DNA from: Monosporascus cannonballus
Taxonomy: Eukaryota > Ascomycota > Sordariomycetes > Xylariales
NCBI GenBank assembly: GCA_004154925.1
Contig: QJNS01000113.1
Location: forward strand, 62,001-126,000
Direction: 5' to 3'
Length of the DNA: 64,000 bases
Under the pieces are notes generated by a model that was not told the DNA's origin, did no database searches, and saw nothing but the letters and a program-made list of their open reading frames with translations. A program made the position numbers and the translations under genes. This document shows positions 11,648 to 23,229 of the stretch, in pieces (the first letter of the stretch is position 1; every line of letters starts with the position of its first letter).

Positions 11648-12247
11648 GGTTATGTTATTAACCGCAAGCCTTGCAATCGTTCCAATTAAAGAGAAAGCCT
11701 AGATTTTTTGGCTGCTTATATTGTTAAATTTGGTTTTAAAATTATACCGTATACGCCTTATTTCGAAAATAATACAAAATATTAAATAATTAAAGAAATT
11801 CGTCATTATAACGAATATATTAAGAACCGTCGTTGCTGTAATAGTTCTAACGTCCTAATCGATTTTTTACGTCATATTAGGGAGGAAAAGGATCGTTTAA
11901 ATCGCGGAAAAACTGTTATTAAAAAAACGTTTTTACGCCTTTAGGAAGAATTGAAAAAGGATTTGGTATATAAATAACGTGACATCGACGAGACCATTAA
12001 TCGCTTTTTTCGTTTTCGTCGTTAAAAAAATTTTTTTTACGTTAAGGAAATTAAAATTATTAATTACGGTCTTTAATTAATGGATAAATTAAATAAGTAA
12101 AAACGTACGGAGGCCGAGGTTCCGCTTCCGGTATTATCCTTTGCTTTTTTTAATTAATCCATTTTTAAGGACTTTAATTAGGGGGTTTTTTTCGGTGATT
12201 TCGTTATTGCTGGTGAAAATTTTTTAATAGGCGCTAAGTGCTAATAA
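11648..12247 (+). pseudogene. Antisense accessory ORF of element b: Zn2Cys6-like plus coiled coil
   Basis: One register runs about 200 codons from the GYV start region to the end, with no frameshift. It is broken only by stops that CAA, CAG, CGA or TGG codons would give under RIP. Cluster ligands are codons at 11750, 11759, 11780, 11807, 11816 (all Tyr, from Cys) and 11837 (Cys intact), giving exactly x2, x6, x8, x2, x6. The next roughly 70 residues are rich in Leu, Lys, Glu and Arg with heptad-like spacing and read as a coiled coil. The tail ends in GAKC then stop, matching the GARRQ end in copy e. The last codons overlap the chromodomain end of pol on the other strand. Long open register in a mutated element argues for former coding. 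Function not known; zinc-cluster DNA binding is an inference. Confidence 0.75.
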
Positions 12248-15200
12248 GGTTTTTAGCGGGTTCCTAGGTGTTTTTGGAGTTTGGGTATTTTTTTTTATTT
12301 AATTAAGTACTTAGTAAATTCGTTTTGTTTTCGTATGTTAAATATCTTTTTTATTTCGTATATTCGTTCGTTTTTCATTTTTACGTTATTTTATGCCGTA
12401 TGCATTTTAATTATATTTGCTGCTAATTTAAATAAAAAAAATGAAAAATTAGATAAAATTTGGTTTTTGGCAAAAATTTCAATTAATAATTATTTTCTAA
12501 GATTTCCTTAACGGTTTTGTATGGGCCGATATATTTGAAATCGAATTTTTTGTTAGGTTATTATATTTAAATATTTTTTGTAACAAGGAAAACTATTTCC
12601 CTTTTTTTGAAGGTTAGTTTTTTTAACCTTTTTTGATTATAATATTTATTTATTTAATTTCGTACGAATTCCAGTTCTATTTTTATCTTTTAATATAATT
12701 ATCGTAATTATTTTGACGTAAGGATTATTTTGATATTGATTGGACCGTCATCGCGTACTTTTTTGTAAATTTTTAAAATAAAACCAAAATTTGCGTTCGC
12801 CGGTATTATTTTAATACTTTCGTAATAACTGGTATTATAAGCTAATTAAGTAATCGGCAGTTTCTTAACCTAGTTATTTTGTTCGTAATTAATGTAATAT
12901 CGTAAATAAGTTTCCAAAATTTAATTTATTCGTTTTGTTTATTTATTTATCTAAGGTTTAAATACGTTGGATAATTTGCGATTTAAGCCGATTTGTACTA
13001 TAAGGCCTTGCCAAAATTTTAATACCAATATTAATCCTTTATCTTATATAATTTTGATTAATAATCCGTATATGCTGAAAATATGTTTAAAAAAAATATA
13101 TGCCAGTTATTTAGCGTTTGTATTTTCGTAATATAATAAAAAATAGGAAAATTTCGTAAATCGATCGACGATTACGAAAATGCTGTCGTAATATATTCCG
13201 GTAATTGGATTTTCTAACATAAAAAACTTAATAATAAAGTTAAATATAATTAAATATTATAATTATTTTACGATTAATAATAATTGTAATTTTCCGTATG
13301 GCTTATATCGTCGTGTTTTTATTTTGGCGTAAATATCGTATTGCCGTATAAATTTTTGTATTATTAATTTTATTTTAGGAAAAGAATATTTACGTTAAAA
13401 TCGTTCTAGGATTTTGTAGATCCTTAGATATCCGTATAATTATTATTCGTATATTTTTCGTATTAAATCTTTCTGGTATTTTTTTGGAATTTATGTTTTG
13501 TTTATTTTTTAGTTTATTTGGAGGTTGTTATTATATTGTTGGATTTTTTGATATATGTTATTAGGTATTGCCCGAATTGTCGTAATTTGTCGTAAGCGTA
13601 AATATCTTTCCGTAATGGTATTAAAAATTATATGGCTAATTTTGACCTACTTTTTTTCAAGGTTTGGTCGCCTGTTTAAAATATCCGCTTTGCTATTTTC
13701 TGATCTTTTTTTATGGATAATAACGAAATCGAAATTCGCCAATTTTTCCGCATAGCGAAATTATCGTTTTGTAAGCTTTTTGGTTGTGGTAAATCGGGTA
13801 AGATTTTGATAATCCGTATAAACCTTAACCTGGTATAAGCTTCCCTTTAAGAAATGCTTAAACTTTCGAAATGCCATAATAATGGCCATAAATTCCTTAT
13901 TTGGAATACCGTAATTAAATTTGATTCCTTTTAATGTGTACGAAAAAAATGTAATAAGGTATAATTTGCCTTAATTATTTCGTTATCCGATTACTGCGTT
14001 TAACGCGTAATCCGAAATATCGGTTTTTAGTTTAACGGGGTAATTTAAATCGTATATAATTAATACTAGTTCGCTAATAATCGTATTTTTGATAACTTAA
14101 AATGCTTTTTCCGTATTTGGCGTTTATTTGAATTCTTTTTTTTGTAAGGTTTGTTAGGGATATAATTATTCTGCTAAAGTTTTGAATAAATTTTTTGTAG
14201 TAATTGGCGAATTTAAGGAATGCCTGTACCTTTTTGACCATTATTGGCGTTTGCCATTCTGTAATTGTAGCGATTTTTTGGGGATTATTTTGATATATTT
14301 TAGGGTAATAATATATTTTAAATATTTTACTTCCTATATATGGAATTAATTTTTTTTTGCGTTAATAAATAATTTTATGTCTTATAAAGCTTAAAGAACT
14401 TTATGAATGTATCTTACGTATGTTTTTTTTGTTTCCGAGAAGATAAAAATGTCGTCGAGATAATATACGACGAAAATATCGAGGTATTTTCGTAATATCT
14501 AATTTACCATCCGTTAAAAAATTGTTAGTACGTTCGTAAATCCTATTAGTGTAACCAAATACTTAAATAATTCGTATTTCGTCTTAAAGGTTATTTTTTA
14601 TTTATGTTCTTTTTTGATTTTGATAAAGTTATATCCATTTCTGAAATCAAATATTATAAATTATTTAATTCCGTAAAGTTAATTTTTTATTTTAATAATT
14701 AAGGGTAATAATGTTTAATCCTTAACAGTAACATCGTTTAATTATCCATAATTAATTACAAGTCGTAATTTTCCATTTTTTTAGTACGAAAAATATAAGG
14801 TATTCTGCTAATAACTTCGAAAGTCGAATCTATTTTTTTATAGCCGATTTTCCAGGTATTTTTTAAAAATACGTAATTCGTTTTTATTAAAATTGTAAAT
14901 AAGGTAAAACTTTGTTAAAGATTTTTTTAAGGATTACTTCGTAATCTTATTTATTATGTTCCGGTAATTTCGTATTAAGTTCCTTTTTAAAGAGCTGTTT
15001 ATATTTATAGTATTATGGTAAGATATTAATTTGATTTTCTAATTTCTTAGGCTGTTATTTTTGTTATTCTAGATCGTTATTTAATTGTTTTAATTTCGTT
15101 CTAATAATAGTAACGATATGTCGTATTTTTTTTAATGTTTGTTTTTTTTTATATTTTGTTTTTTTAGGTGGTAAGGTATTTATCGTATCTTTATATTTGT

Positions 15201-17500
15201 ATTCGTCGCCATCATCGATCGAATGTTAAGATCTTAATTTTTTTTGTTTGTTAATAAGAAATAAAACGAACTTTATTTGGCTAGTTCTGCCGTTAATCAA
15301 AATTCCGTACTGGCGTATCCATGGTAATCCTAAAATCATATTATAATTCCCAAATAAAATAATATTAAAATTAACCCTTTAGTATTATCCTTAAATAAAA
15401 ATCTCGAAGTAATTAATTTCGCGTATAATTTTCCCGTTATCGTAAGCGAATTCCTAACCTTCGGTATTCGTCGTTATATAAGGTTCTAATTTGTATTTCT
15501 ATGGCAGTTTAAGCTTATTAATTATATCTGGTACAATATAATTTCCGCCCAGAGCTCCGTAATCCACTATTACAATATACCAGTGCGTTCCGATTCGTAT
15601 TTCCAAGGTGATAAGGTCGTTAACGTTTCCTATCGTTACGTTTAAAGCCTTTTTTAAGAATTCCCTTTAATTCTTTTGGGTTTCGTTATTTTGCGGCTTT
15701 TTTATAGGTAATTCTTTTTTTAACCTTTGTTCGAGTCGGTCGAGCCTTGCTTATGTTTTTTCGTTTAGCGCATTAAGCTGCTGTATTTATCGTTATTGTC
15801 GGCGTACTATGCTTTCGAGCCGTATTAATTGTTCTTGGTTTTTTTGCAGTTTTTTTCTATCGAATAAATTGTTTTTTTATATTTGCGATTATATTTATTA
15901 TGCATTATTTTGGCTGTCATTTTAGAAATTCCTTATAAATTAACGTATTTTTTCCTTAATAACTTTTTTTTTCGTAAGGTTCCGTAATAAATATTAATTA
16001 AAAATAAAGGTCCGTAATAATTTTCTAATTATATTTTTTTACCGTACGCTGGATTAACTTTTTTTCCGTTTGGTGGTCGCATTATTTATAATGATAAAAG
16101 GGTTTTTTTTGCGGATATTATTTTTTTTCAAGTTAGCTTTTTGATTTGGCCAGTTGTTAAATATTTCCTGGGGCTATGGTTCGAAGCTGTCGATATTATT
16201 ATTTGTCGTTTTTGTTATGCCCGGTACGGTTTGGAAAATTAAATCCCTTATAATATATTTGGGTAATTCGTGCGTAAATATATTATTTTTATTTTTTGTA
16301 GTTGAGATATTTTCGTCGTCGACAGTGTATAGCGTATATTTTGCCGTATCGATCGGGGGTTCCGGGATAAATTTCCTTTATCTAATTCTGGTGTTCGCAT
16401 AATTATCCTTATATCGCTTTTTGTCGTGTTCGTAATACTTATTAAGCCAGCTTTTTGGCTTTTTGCATTTTTCGTCGAATTTCTTGTCGTAATGGTCCCT
16501 GTTGGACTTTTTGTTATACGCCTGATTCGTATTTGGCTTAGATTATGTTGATAGTTTTGTTATTATTTGTTTGGTTATTCCTAAATTATTCTTCCGGTAT
16601 AGGGGTCCAGTTATCCTATTGTAACTTTTTGGGTTTTTTGTATTTATAAGCCTTATGTCCCATTTTGCCGTAATTAAAGTATTTAATCTGGCTTTAATCC
16701 TGTTTGTGGGTAACGCCGAGTTCCATAAGCCCTGGCGCCGCTCCGTAAGAAATAAAGAGTACGTTTCGTTTTTTCCCCTGGTTGGATTTGTATTCCGAAC
16801 GCGGGGTATATTATTTTTTTTTCCTATCGTTTTTCAAATTGTCGGTTATTAATCTTAATTACCTTTACAATATACTGGTTTAAGGCAATTAATCGTTTAA
16901 TCCGAATAATTTTATTTTTTATATTATCTTTTAATCCCTTATAAAATATGTCGATAAGGGCGTTGGCTTTATCGTTTTTTCATCCTGCCTTAATTACGAA
17001 ACTTTTAAAGGTTACGGCGTACTTGGACGCGAATCCTTTTTATCGAAATTATAAAAGTTATTAAACCGTTAATTATTTTTTATCCGGATTGCCGAAATTA
17101 TCGCGTATTTTGTTTTCGAAATTGGTATAAGTTAAAAAAATTTCGTTAATAAAGTTTTTTTTATTTGTTTTTCTTATTTTTAGGAAATTTTTTATAATAG
17201 GATTAAATTAATTAGCCGTATTTCCTATTAGGCATATTCCTATTATTAAGATTATATCCGTTAAGTTATTAAGATTTAGGAAGCGAAGGTAAATTCGTGC
17301 TTAAGTTAGAAAAATCTAAGGGTTGCCTTTTTTATCATAAAGTTTTGGTATTTTTAACTTTATGCGAACGAAAAAGGGTTAGGTAAGTGGCGTAGCCCTA
17401 AGTTATCGAATTTTCTTTTTAGTTTCCGAATTCGAACCTAAAGCTGCTAAATAAGGGTTTCCTAAGTGCTGGTCAATATTTTGACAGTCTTAAATATTAT
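12200..17500 (-). pseudogene. Element b gag-pol polyprotein remnant (lineage B gag)
   Basis: Read right to left. The zinc knuckle at 16640-16681 reads Y-F-N-Y-G-K-M-G-H-K-A-Y-K-Y, a CCHC box with all three Cys RIPed to Tyr and His intact. The reverse transcriptase catalytic box YLDD is at 14451-14462, followed by IFIFSET as in Ty3/gypsy enzymes. The RNase H end lies near 13,700. The integrase zinc finger shows Y-D-I-Y (from C-D-I-C) at about 13,290-13,345, and the chromodomain end lies near 12,200-12,290. The order gag-PR-RT-RH-IN-chromodomain is that of chromoviruses. Scattered RIP stops and some shifts between domains make it non-functional. Confidence 0.9.
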
Positions 17501-17539
17501 TTAGAATTTAACGGTATTATTAAATAAAAGCTTGTAACG

Positions 17540-17909
17540 TATAACAGCTAGGTAATTCAACTAATTATTAAACCTTAAGTTAACGGGTTTATGTTAACAG
17601 GAATATCGTGGGAATTTAAATAATAAATATAGTAACATATTACGTCTCGTAATGCCAAAGGTGCCTTGAGTAACGATATTATATTGCAAGTTGAAATTAT
17701 CTAAATTATGGAAATAATAAGCGTATATATTTTCATAGGTTAATTAAATTTTTATTGGATCTTAACGTTATTAGAGATCTAATGCCATTAGATTCGGTTA
17801 GTTCTGTATGGATTTATTTGGATCTTGATATTAAGAGAGATCCAAATTACGTGATTCTTTTTTGTGGGTCCGACCGTTTTCGTGGCCGATCTTGGGTTGG
17901 GTCGTAACA
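17540..17909 (-). repeat. 5' LTR of element b
   Basis: 370 bp, start TATAACAGCT and end GGGTCGTAACA, followed by AGTGT. It contains ttacgtgattc at about 17847-17857. Confidence 0.9.
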
Positions 17910-17914
17910 AGTGT

Positions 17915-20900
17915 ATAGTTTTCTATATTATGTATTATAAAATAAAAATAATTATTAGAAGTAAATTTTATCCCAAATAAAAATACTCGAATTATTAATT
18001 ACAAAGGTTATCCATCAGAGTTTAATATATAAAAAGTCGATTAGATCATAAAAATAAGTAAAAAGATTTACGATAAAGCTTTTAAGAATAAAAAATATTA
18101 GAAATTCTACGATTACAGTTATAATAACCCTGTTTCGAGCTATAAATAGTTATAGAAATCTTTTAAATTTTAAAACAATGAAATTAAGAAGAGCATTATA
18201 TTTATATTTTTATGCGTACCTTATAATGGATTATTTATAACGGACCAAACAACCTTACTTAATAAATACAGTTATCGAATATAATGACATATATTTAATT
18301 AATTCGATATGCTTATCTAAAACTGTTAGAAAACAACGTACAACTTTATATAATAATGTATAGCGGCATATTTAAAGCATATACGAAATTGTATTAAGAT
18401 TTTCTAATTATTAGTAAAAATATAAGCATGTTTTATATAATACATAATTTATTGAATTTCGGTATAGCTGTAATCAGATATAGTGAAACAGTATCACATT
18501 TTGCAAATTTATTTTAAACACGATTATATATATTATTTAATGTTTGTTTTAATTTTAATTAAAAGCTGTTTAAAAATAATATTAAGAGGTGGATGTAGTT
18601 AATAAACTAAAAATGTATTTTTTATAATATCCTTAATGTTATAGCCTTTTTCATTTTTAAAATTTTTAAAATCGTAAAGATTATCGTTAGAAAGAAAATT
18701 ATAAAGTTTAACGAAGTTTTGTAACTATTCGGCGTAATTATAAAGATTTAAGATTTTGGACTTATTATAGAACTCTGTTCATCTGGTGAGCTTGTCTATC
18801 CGATGAGCTTATCTAGTATATTAAGAAAGATAAATTTATTATTTTATTTATATTACTTTATACGTATCTCTTCATATTTATCAAACATATGTAGTTTTTA
18901 ATACATGATTTATATTGCAGAGTTGATATTCTCATTTTTTATTGATTGAAAGAAATTACAAAATATTAGGAATATTGCGTATATTTAACGCAGTTAATAT
19001 ATATTATAAAGAATTTATAAAAACTATAACGACTCCGTATTTTTATAATTTAAAATTTCGTGTTATTAATTATTGACCCTAAATACTAAGCTATTTAATA
19101 ATTGTTTAACAACAGTTTTATCGTTGATGGTTCAACTAGATAATATTTATCGTAGTGAATATATTTTTATTTAATATTCAAAATCTTTTATACATTTAAA
19201 AGTTTTAAAAGAGTTCTATAATATTTAATTTAAATTTAGTAAAATACACATTAAAATATTTATATTAAAATATAATTCAATTGATAACATTTTCTAGAAA
19301 CGAATATAGCTATAATAGTAAATAGTTCGGAATAATCGATAATATTAATTCTTTAAATTTTATATCGACTAAAAGATTCGAGAGTATTAATAATAAACTA
19401 TTAGATTTATCTAAAGATTCGACAATATTCTTATTTAAAATCCTAAATTCATTAAAAAAGTTAAGAAACCTTTTTTTTGAAAAAAGTTCAATTAAGTCAA
19501 AATGCTAAAAGAGCTTTTGTTCAAAATACTACACTAATTAAAAAGTTTGAAATGATTTACGTTTAAATTATTACGAGAATCAAACTTTAAAACTTTACAA
19601 TTCCTTTTTTTTTAAAAAGATCTGAATTAAGTCGATTTTTAAAGCGTAGAAAATATCGAGTTTCCGATTAAACAATTTCGAGTTAATGGTTTTAAAAATA
19701 ACTTTTAACAAAAAGGTTGTAGTAATAGATTTAGTCGATTAACGAGAAAATATTATAGATATTTCATTTAATTTATTTTAAAGTAAAAAAAATTATACCT
19801 TAAATAAATTTTGATAGTTAGCTCGTAATATTAAATTTTTAAACACTTCTATACGGATATATGAAATTTATATAGTTAATTTTAAGTCTTAATCATATTA
19901 TTAATAAGGTTAAATATAACGCCTATATTTTTAATCAGTTCGAAATAAATATATTATTATGATATAGATATAAACGTTAGAAAATCGAGAAGAAAACAAA
20001 TATATTTAATCGAAAACTAAATATTGCCATAAGAATTAAAATATTTTAAAACAAGTTTAACGATATTATTAAATATTGAAATAAAGTATTGCTAACCTAA
20101 GTGAAAAAGCTTTAAAGATAATTAATATAAGACTAGTGTATTATTAAAATCAATAAAAAAGTGAACTAATTAAGGTTTACAAATTAAAAATGCTTGAATG
20201 TGTAAAAAAACAAAAAACTTCGATTAATTATTGATTATTTATGTATTTATACCAAAGGCTAGGTCTAGTTTTCTTTACATTTTTTTTATCTCCGTTTGAA
20301 TACGAGAGATTTTATAATTATATATTTAACTGGAATAAGCCGTGGGGCAATCAGAGGCGGACCGAATTAATAGATAGTTAAATAAAAATGAACATTATTA
20401 AATAATATAACTTTTACAATAATATAAGCAGTTAAATCGTTATTATTTATGATTTAAACAATAAGCGATTCAACGGCAATTTTCATATTAAAAATACTTA
20501 TAACGTAACCAATAATTGTAAAAAGATTGTTAATTTAACATACGTTTACTAAATTATTTTAAATAATAATAACGACAAAATTAACATTATATGAAAGTAT
20601 GATATGCTTCATACTAAAAATACAATAAAAGTACGAATTAATTATATCGAATGAAATTTTAACGTCTTTTTAAATAATGTCGTAAATTCGGTTAAATACA
20701 ACAACGTTAAAACGGAATTTACGTTTTTATTAATAAAAAGCTAATATAGAAATTCGAAAAAGCTGTAGAAAACTATTTATTTATTTTTCAAATTAACGGT
20801 TAAATTTATATTAGTAAAGAACTAAAATAAATGCGGACTACGCAAAAACATTAACATGTATAACGAATTATGTTATAAATAATACAAACTTCGTATGTTT

Positions 20901-22940
20901 TCAAAATTAAACGAAATATCATTTTTGAAAACCAAATGTTGAACTAGTTGTATTCACAATATAACTTTTATTTTAATTTAAACTAACATTTTATTCGTTA
21001 TATATAAAAGAAGACTTTCATAAGTTAATAATAATATTTAATTCACATAATTAGTAAATTTACTTTCGAAAGTATACAAAAGACAACCGCTTTCGAGAAA
21101 ACAATATATTTTATCTTTAAAAGGACTAGAATAATTAAGAACAATTGAACTATACTCGCAAAAATTAAAATGTTTCAAAACCTTTTATGCTCAAATATAA
21201 GTATTAAAATTAAAATTAATATATAATTATTTAAAGTTTATATTAAATTTGAGAATTCTTTTATTTTTGTTAATTAAAAAAACATAACTATATGTAAAGT
21301 AGGTTTACATTTAAGATATACTTTTTAAGCGAAGCTAAATACATAGAACATTATTACATGATAAATATTTAAATACGTTAAAATTTTAAACTATTCAAAA
21401 TTGCCTTTATTAATATTAAAAATCCAAATTTAATATTTTTTATATATTAAGAGTTAAATTGAATTTTTCACAAAATATAAATTAGAGATATTCAACGTAA
21501 TAGTTATTTAAATATAAAACTTAACATTACTAATGTTTCTAAATTAAAAATGTTAATAAATATGAAGTTTTTATTGTCATAAAAAGTATATATTAATTTT
21601 GTAAAAGGTAATAATATTTTCTGTGTATTTTAAAATATAAATATAGAAACTCCTTTACAAAGCTCAGTTTAAAGTCGATTTAATAAGAAATTGTCATAGT
21701 TTATGTAATAATAATTTTCGTTGTAATAAATATTTTTATTAATATTTATCACGAGAAACTTTTTAACTTAATTTTTTATAAAAGGCTCTATAATACGATT
21801 TTTATATATAACTGTAGATTGATAATATCTTTCTACTTTTACTTTTAAATGATTGAATTTAAAATATAATGATTTCTTATTTAAAAAGCTTTAAAGTTTA
21901 ATACGATATATATTTATACTAGCGATAAAAAGATATTTAATGTAATCGAAAGAATTTATAATTTTATTAAAAAGTGAAACATGGCCTACAACAAAATCAT
22001 TTATTTTTCGATTCCTATATTCTTTTATTAGCTATTACGAAATTAATAAACATTTCGATAATAACATAATCGATATAAATTATAACTGTTGAATAAATAA
22101 TAAATTACTTTAATTGATTAATAATTCTAATGTCTTTATAAATAAAAATATAATCTTACCATTCGAAATACATAAAATGCGTATCAATCTTTTATAAACC
22201 TAATAAAAATAATTTAAGATTGTTAAAAAAAATATGTATTATGTTTTAAAAATCGCAAATATTTTAACCAAAAATACACTGTATTATACATCTAAAAGAA
22301 GAGGATTTTGAAACCGAATTTATTATTATAAAAGTCCCAGATTTAATTATATATAAAGAATAATTAATAAATACAAAAACGACATAGAAAAATATACGAT
22401 TATTTCTAAAATAATATTGCAATATTTAAGATATACCTTTTACGAAATTGAAATATTGTTAACAATTACAAAATTATAAAAACGAAATTTATAATGTTTT
22501 AATAATTTTAAAATTTTCTTTAAATTAGTTTTACACAAAATATACAGTGTGTATATATTAATTAATATTTTTAAAAATCGAAAAACTTTAATATTGTATT
22601 TATAAATTAATATGTTTTCTTTATATATATATATATAACGTCATTAATAAATTATATTTTCTACATAAATATTATATTTGTATTTATACTAATAATATTA
22701 TCTATTTATTATATTCAACTGATTAAGTAAAATCTGAATTTATAACTTCTTAAAAGTATTTTTAATTATTTTTAAAACTTTGTTTATTAACTTGTAAATT
22801 TTATAAAAAACAAGTTTTACAAAGAAATAAATAAGTTAACGTATTTGAAAAATGAATTTACTTTTATATATTTAACATTGTAATGATTTATATATGAAAA
22901 TATAATTATATGAAATGATTATTTGATATAATATAAAATT
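17915..22940. other. A+T-rich region without a recognisable gene
   Basis: Five kilobases of very A+T-rich DNA. I find no LTR pair, no retroelement motif and no plausible gene on either strand. Slightly richer patches occur at about 18,770-18,820 (gatgagctt / ggtgagctt) and 20,325-20,375 (gccgtggggcaatcagaggcgg). The stretch may hide older, fully decayed transposons and perhaps the missing left part of element g, but nothing here proves that. Confidence 0.6.
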
Positions 22941-23082
22941 TATTACGACGCTGCACGTCTTTTTGGTTCTAGAAAATATTCTGTTGTTATACAAAAAAAG
23001 CATTTATGTAGTAAGCGCATAGCGCTTGCGTATATATAGCGTAACGGCGGCTGAACGGGGCCGCTTTGGTAGTGCTGTAATA
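22941..23082 (+). mobile_element. Short LTR-like element, copy 2 (family S2, 142 bp)
   Basis: It matches 3699-3848 from tattacgacgctg (RIPed TGTCACGGCGCTG) to gctgtaata (from GCCGTAACA), including the bicoloured block gcgcatagcgcttgcg, the TATATATAGCG box and a GCGGC...GCCGC stem. A target duplication is not clear: aaatt on the left, aaaat or aaatc on the right. It sits next to the first pol sequence I can assign to element g. Confidence 0.75.
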
Positions 23083-23229
23083 AAAATCGTATCTTTGAAA
23101 TTTAAAAAAATAAGTTGTTAAAAATATTTAAAGGTTAAAGGTTTTACAAAAACGCTCGTATTAATAAACAAACTAAAGATAGATTTTAAAATTTATATAA
23201 CATTTTAGCTATATTCGATTAAATGTTAA

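Larger units (their letters stand above)
11204..17909 (-). mobile_element. Chromovirus (Ty3/gypsy) copy b, RIP-inactivated, full length
   Basis: 6706 bp with two 370-bp LTRs (11204-11573 and 17540-17909) and perfect AGTGT target duplications (11199-11203 and 17910-17914). It has no internal insertion. This is the least eroded pol in the window: the reverse transcriptase box still reads YLDD and the zinc-knuckle His survives. It belongs to lineage B with d and e. It is the best template in the window for aligning the other copies. Confidence 0.95.

Noticed and set aside
16154..16852. Plus-strand frames at 16154-16402 and 16655-16852 as genes
   Set aside because: The minus strand of the same bases encodes the gag/zinc-knuckle region of element b, including the CCHC box at 16640-16681. 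The plus-strand frames are shadows.
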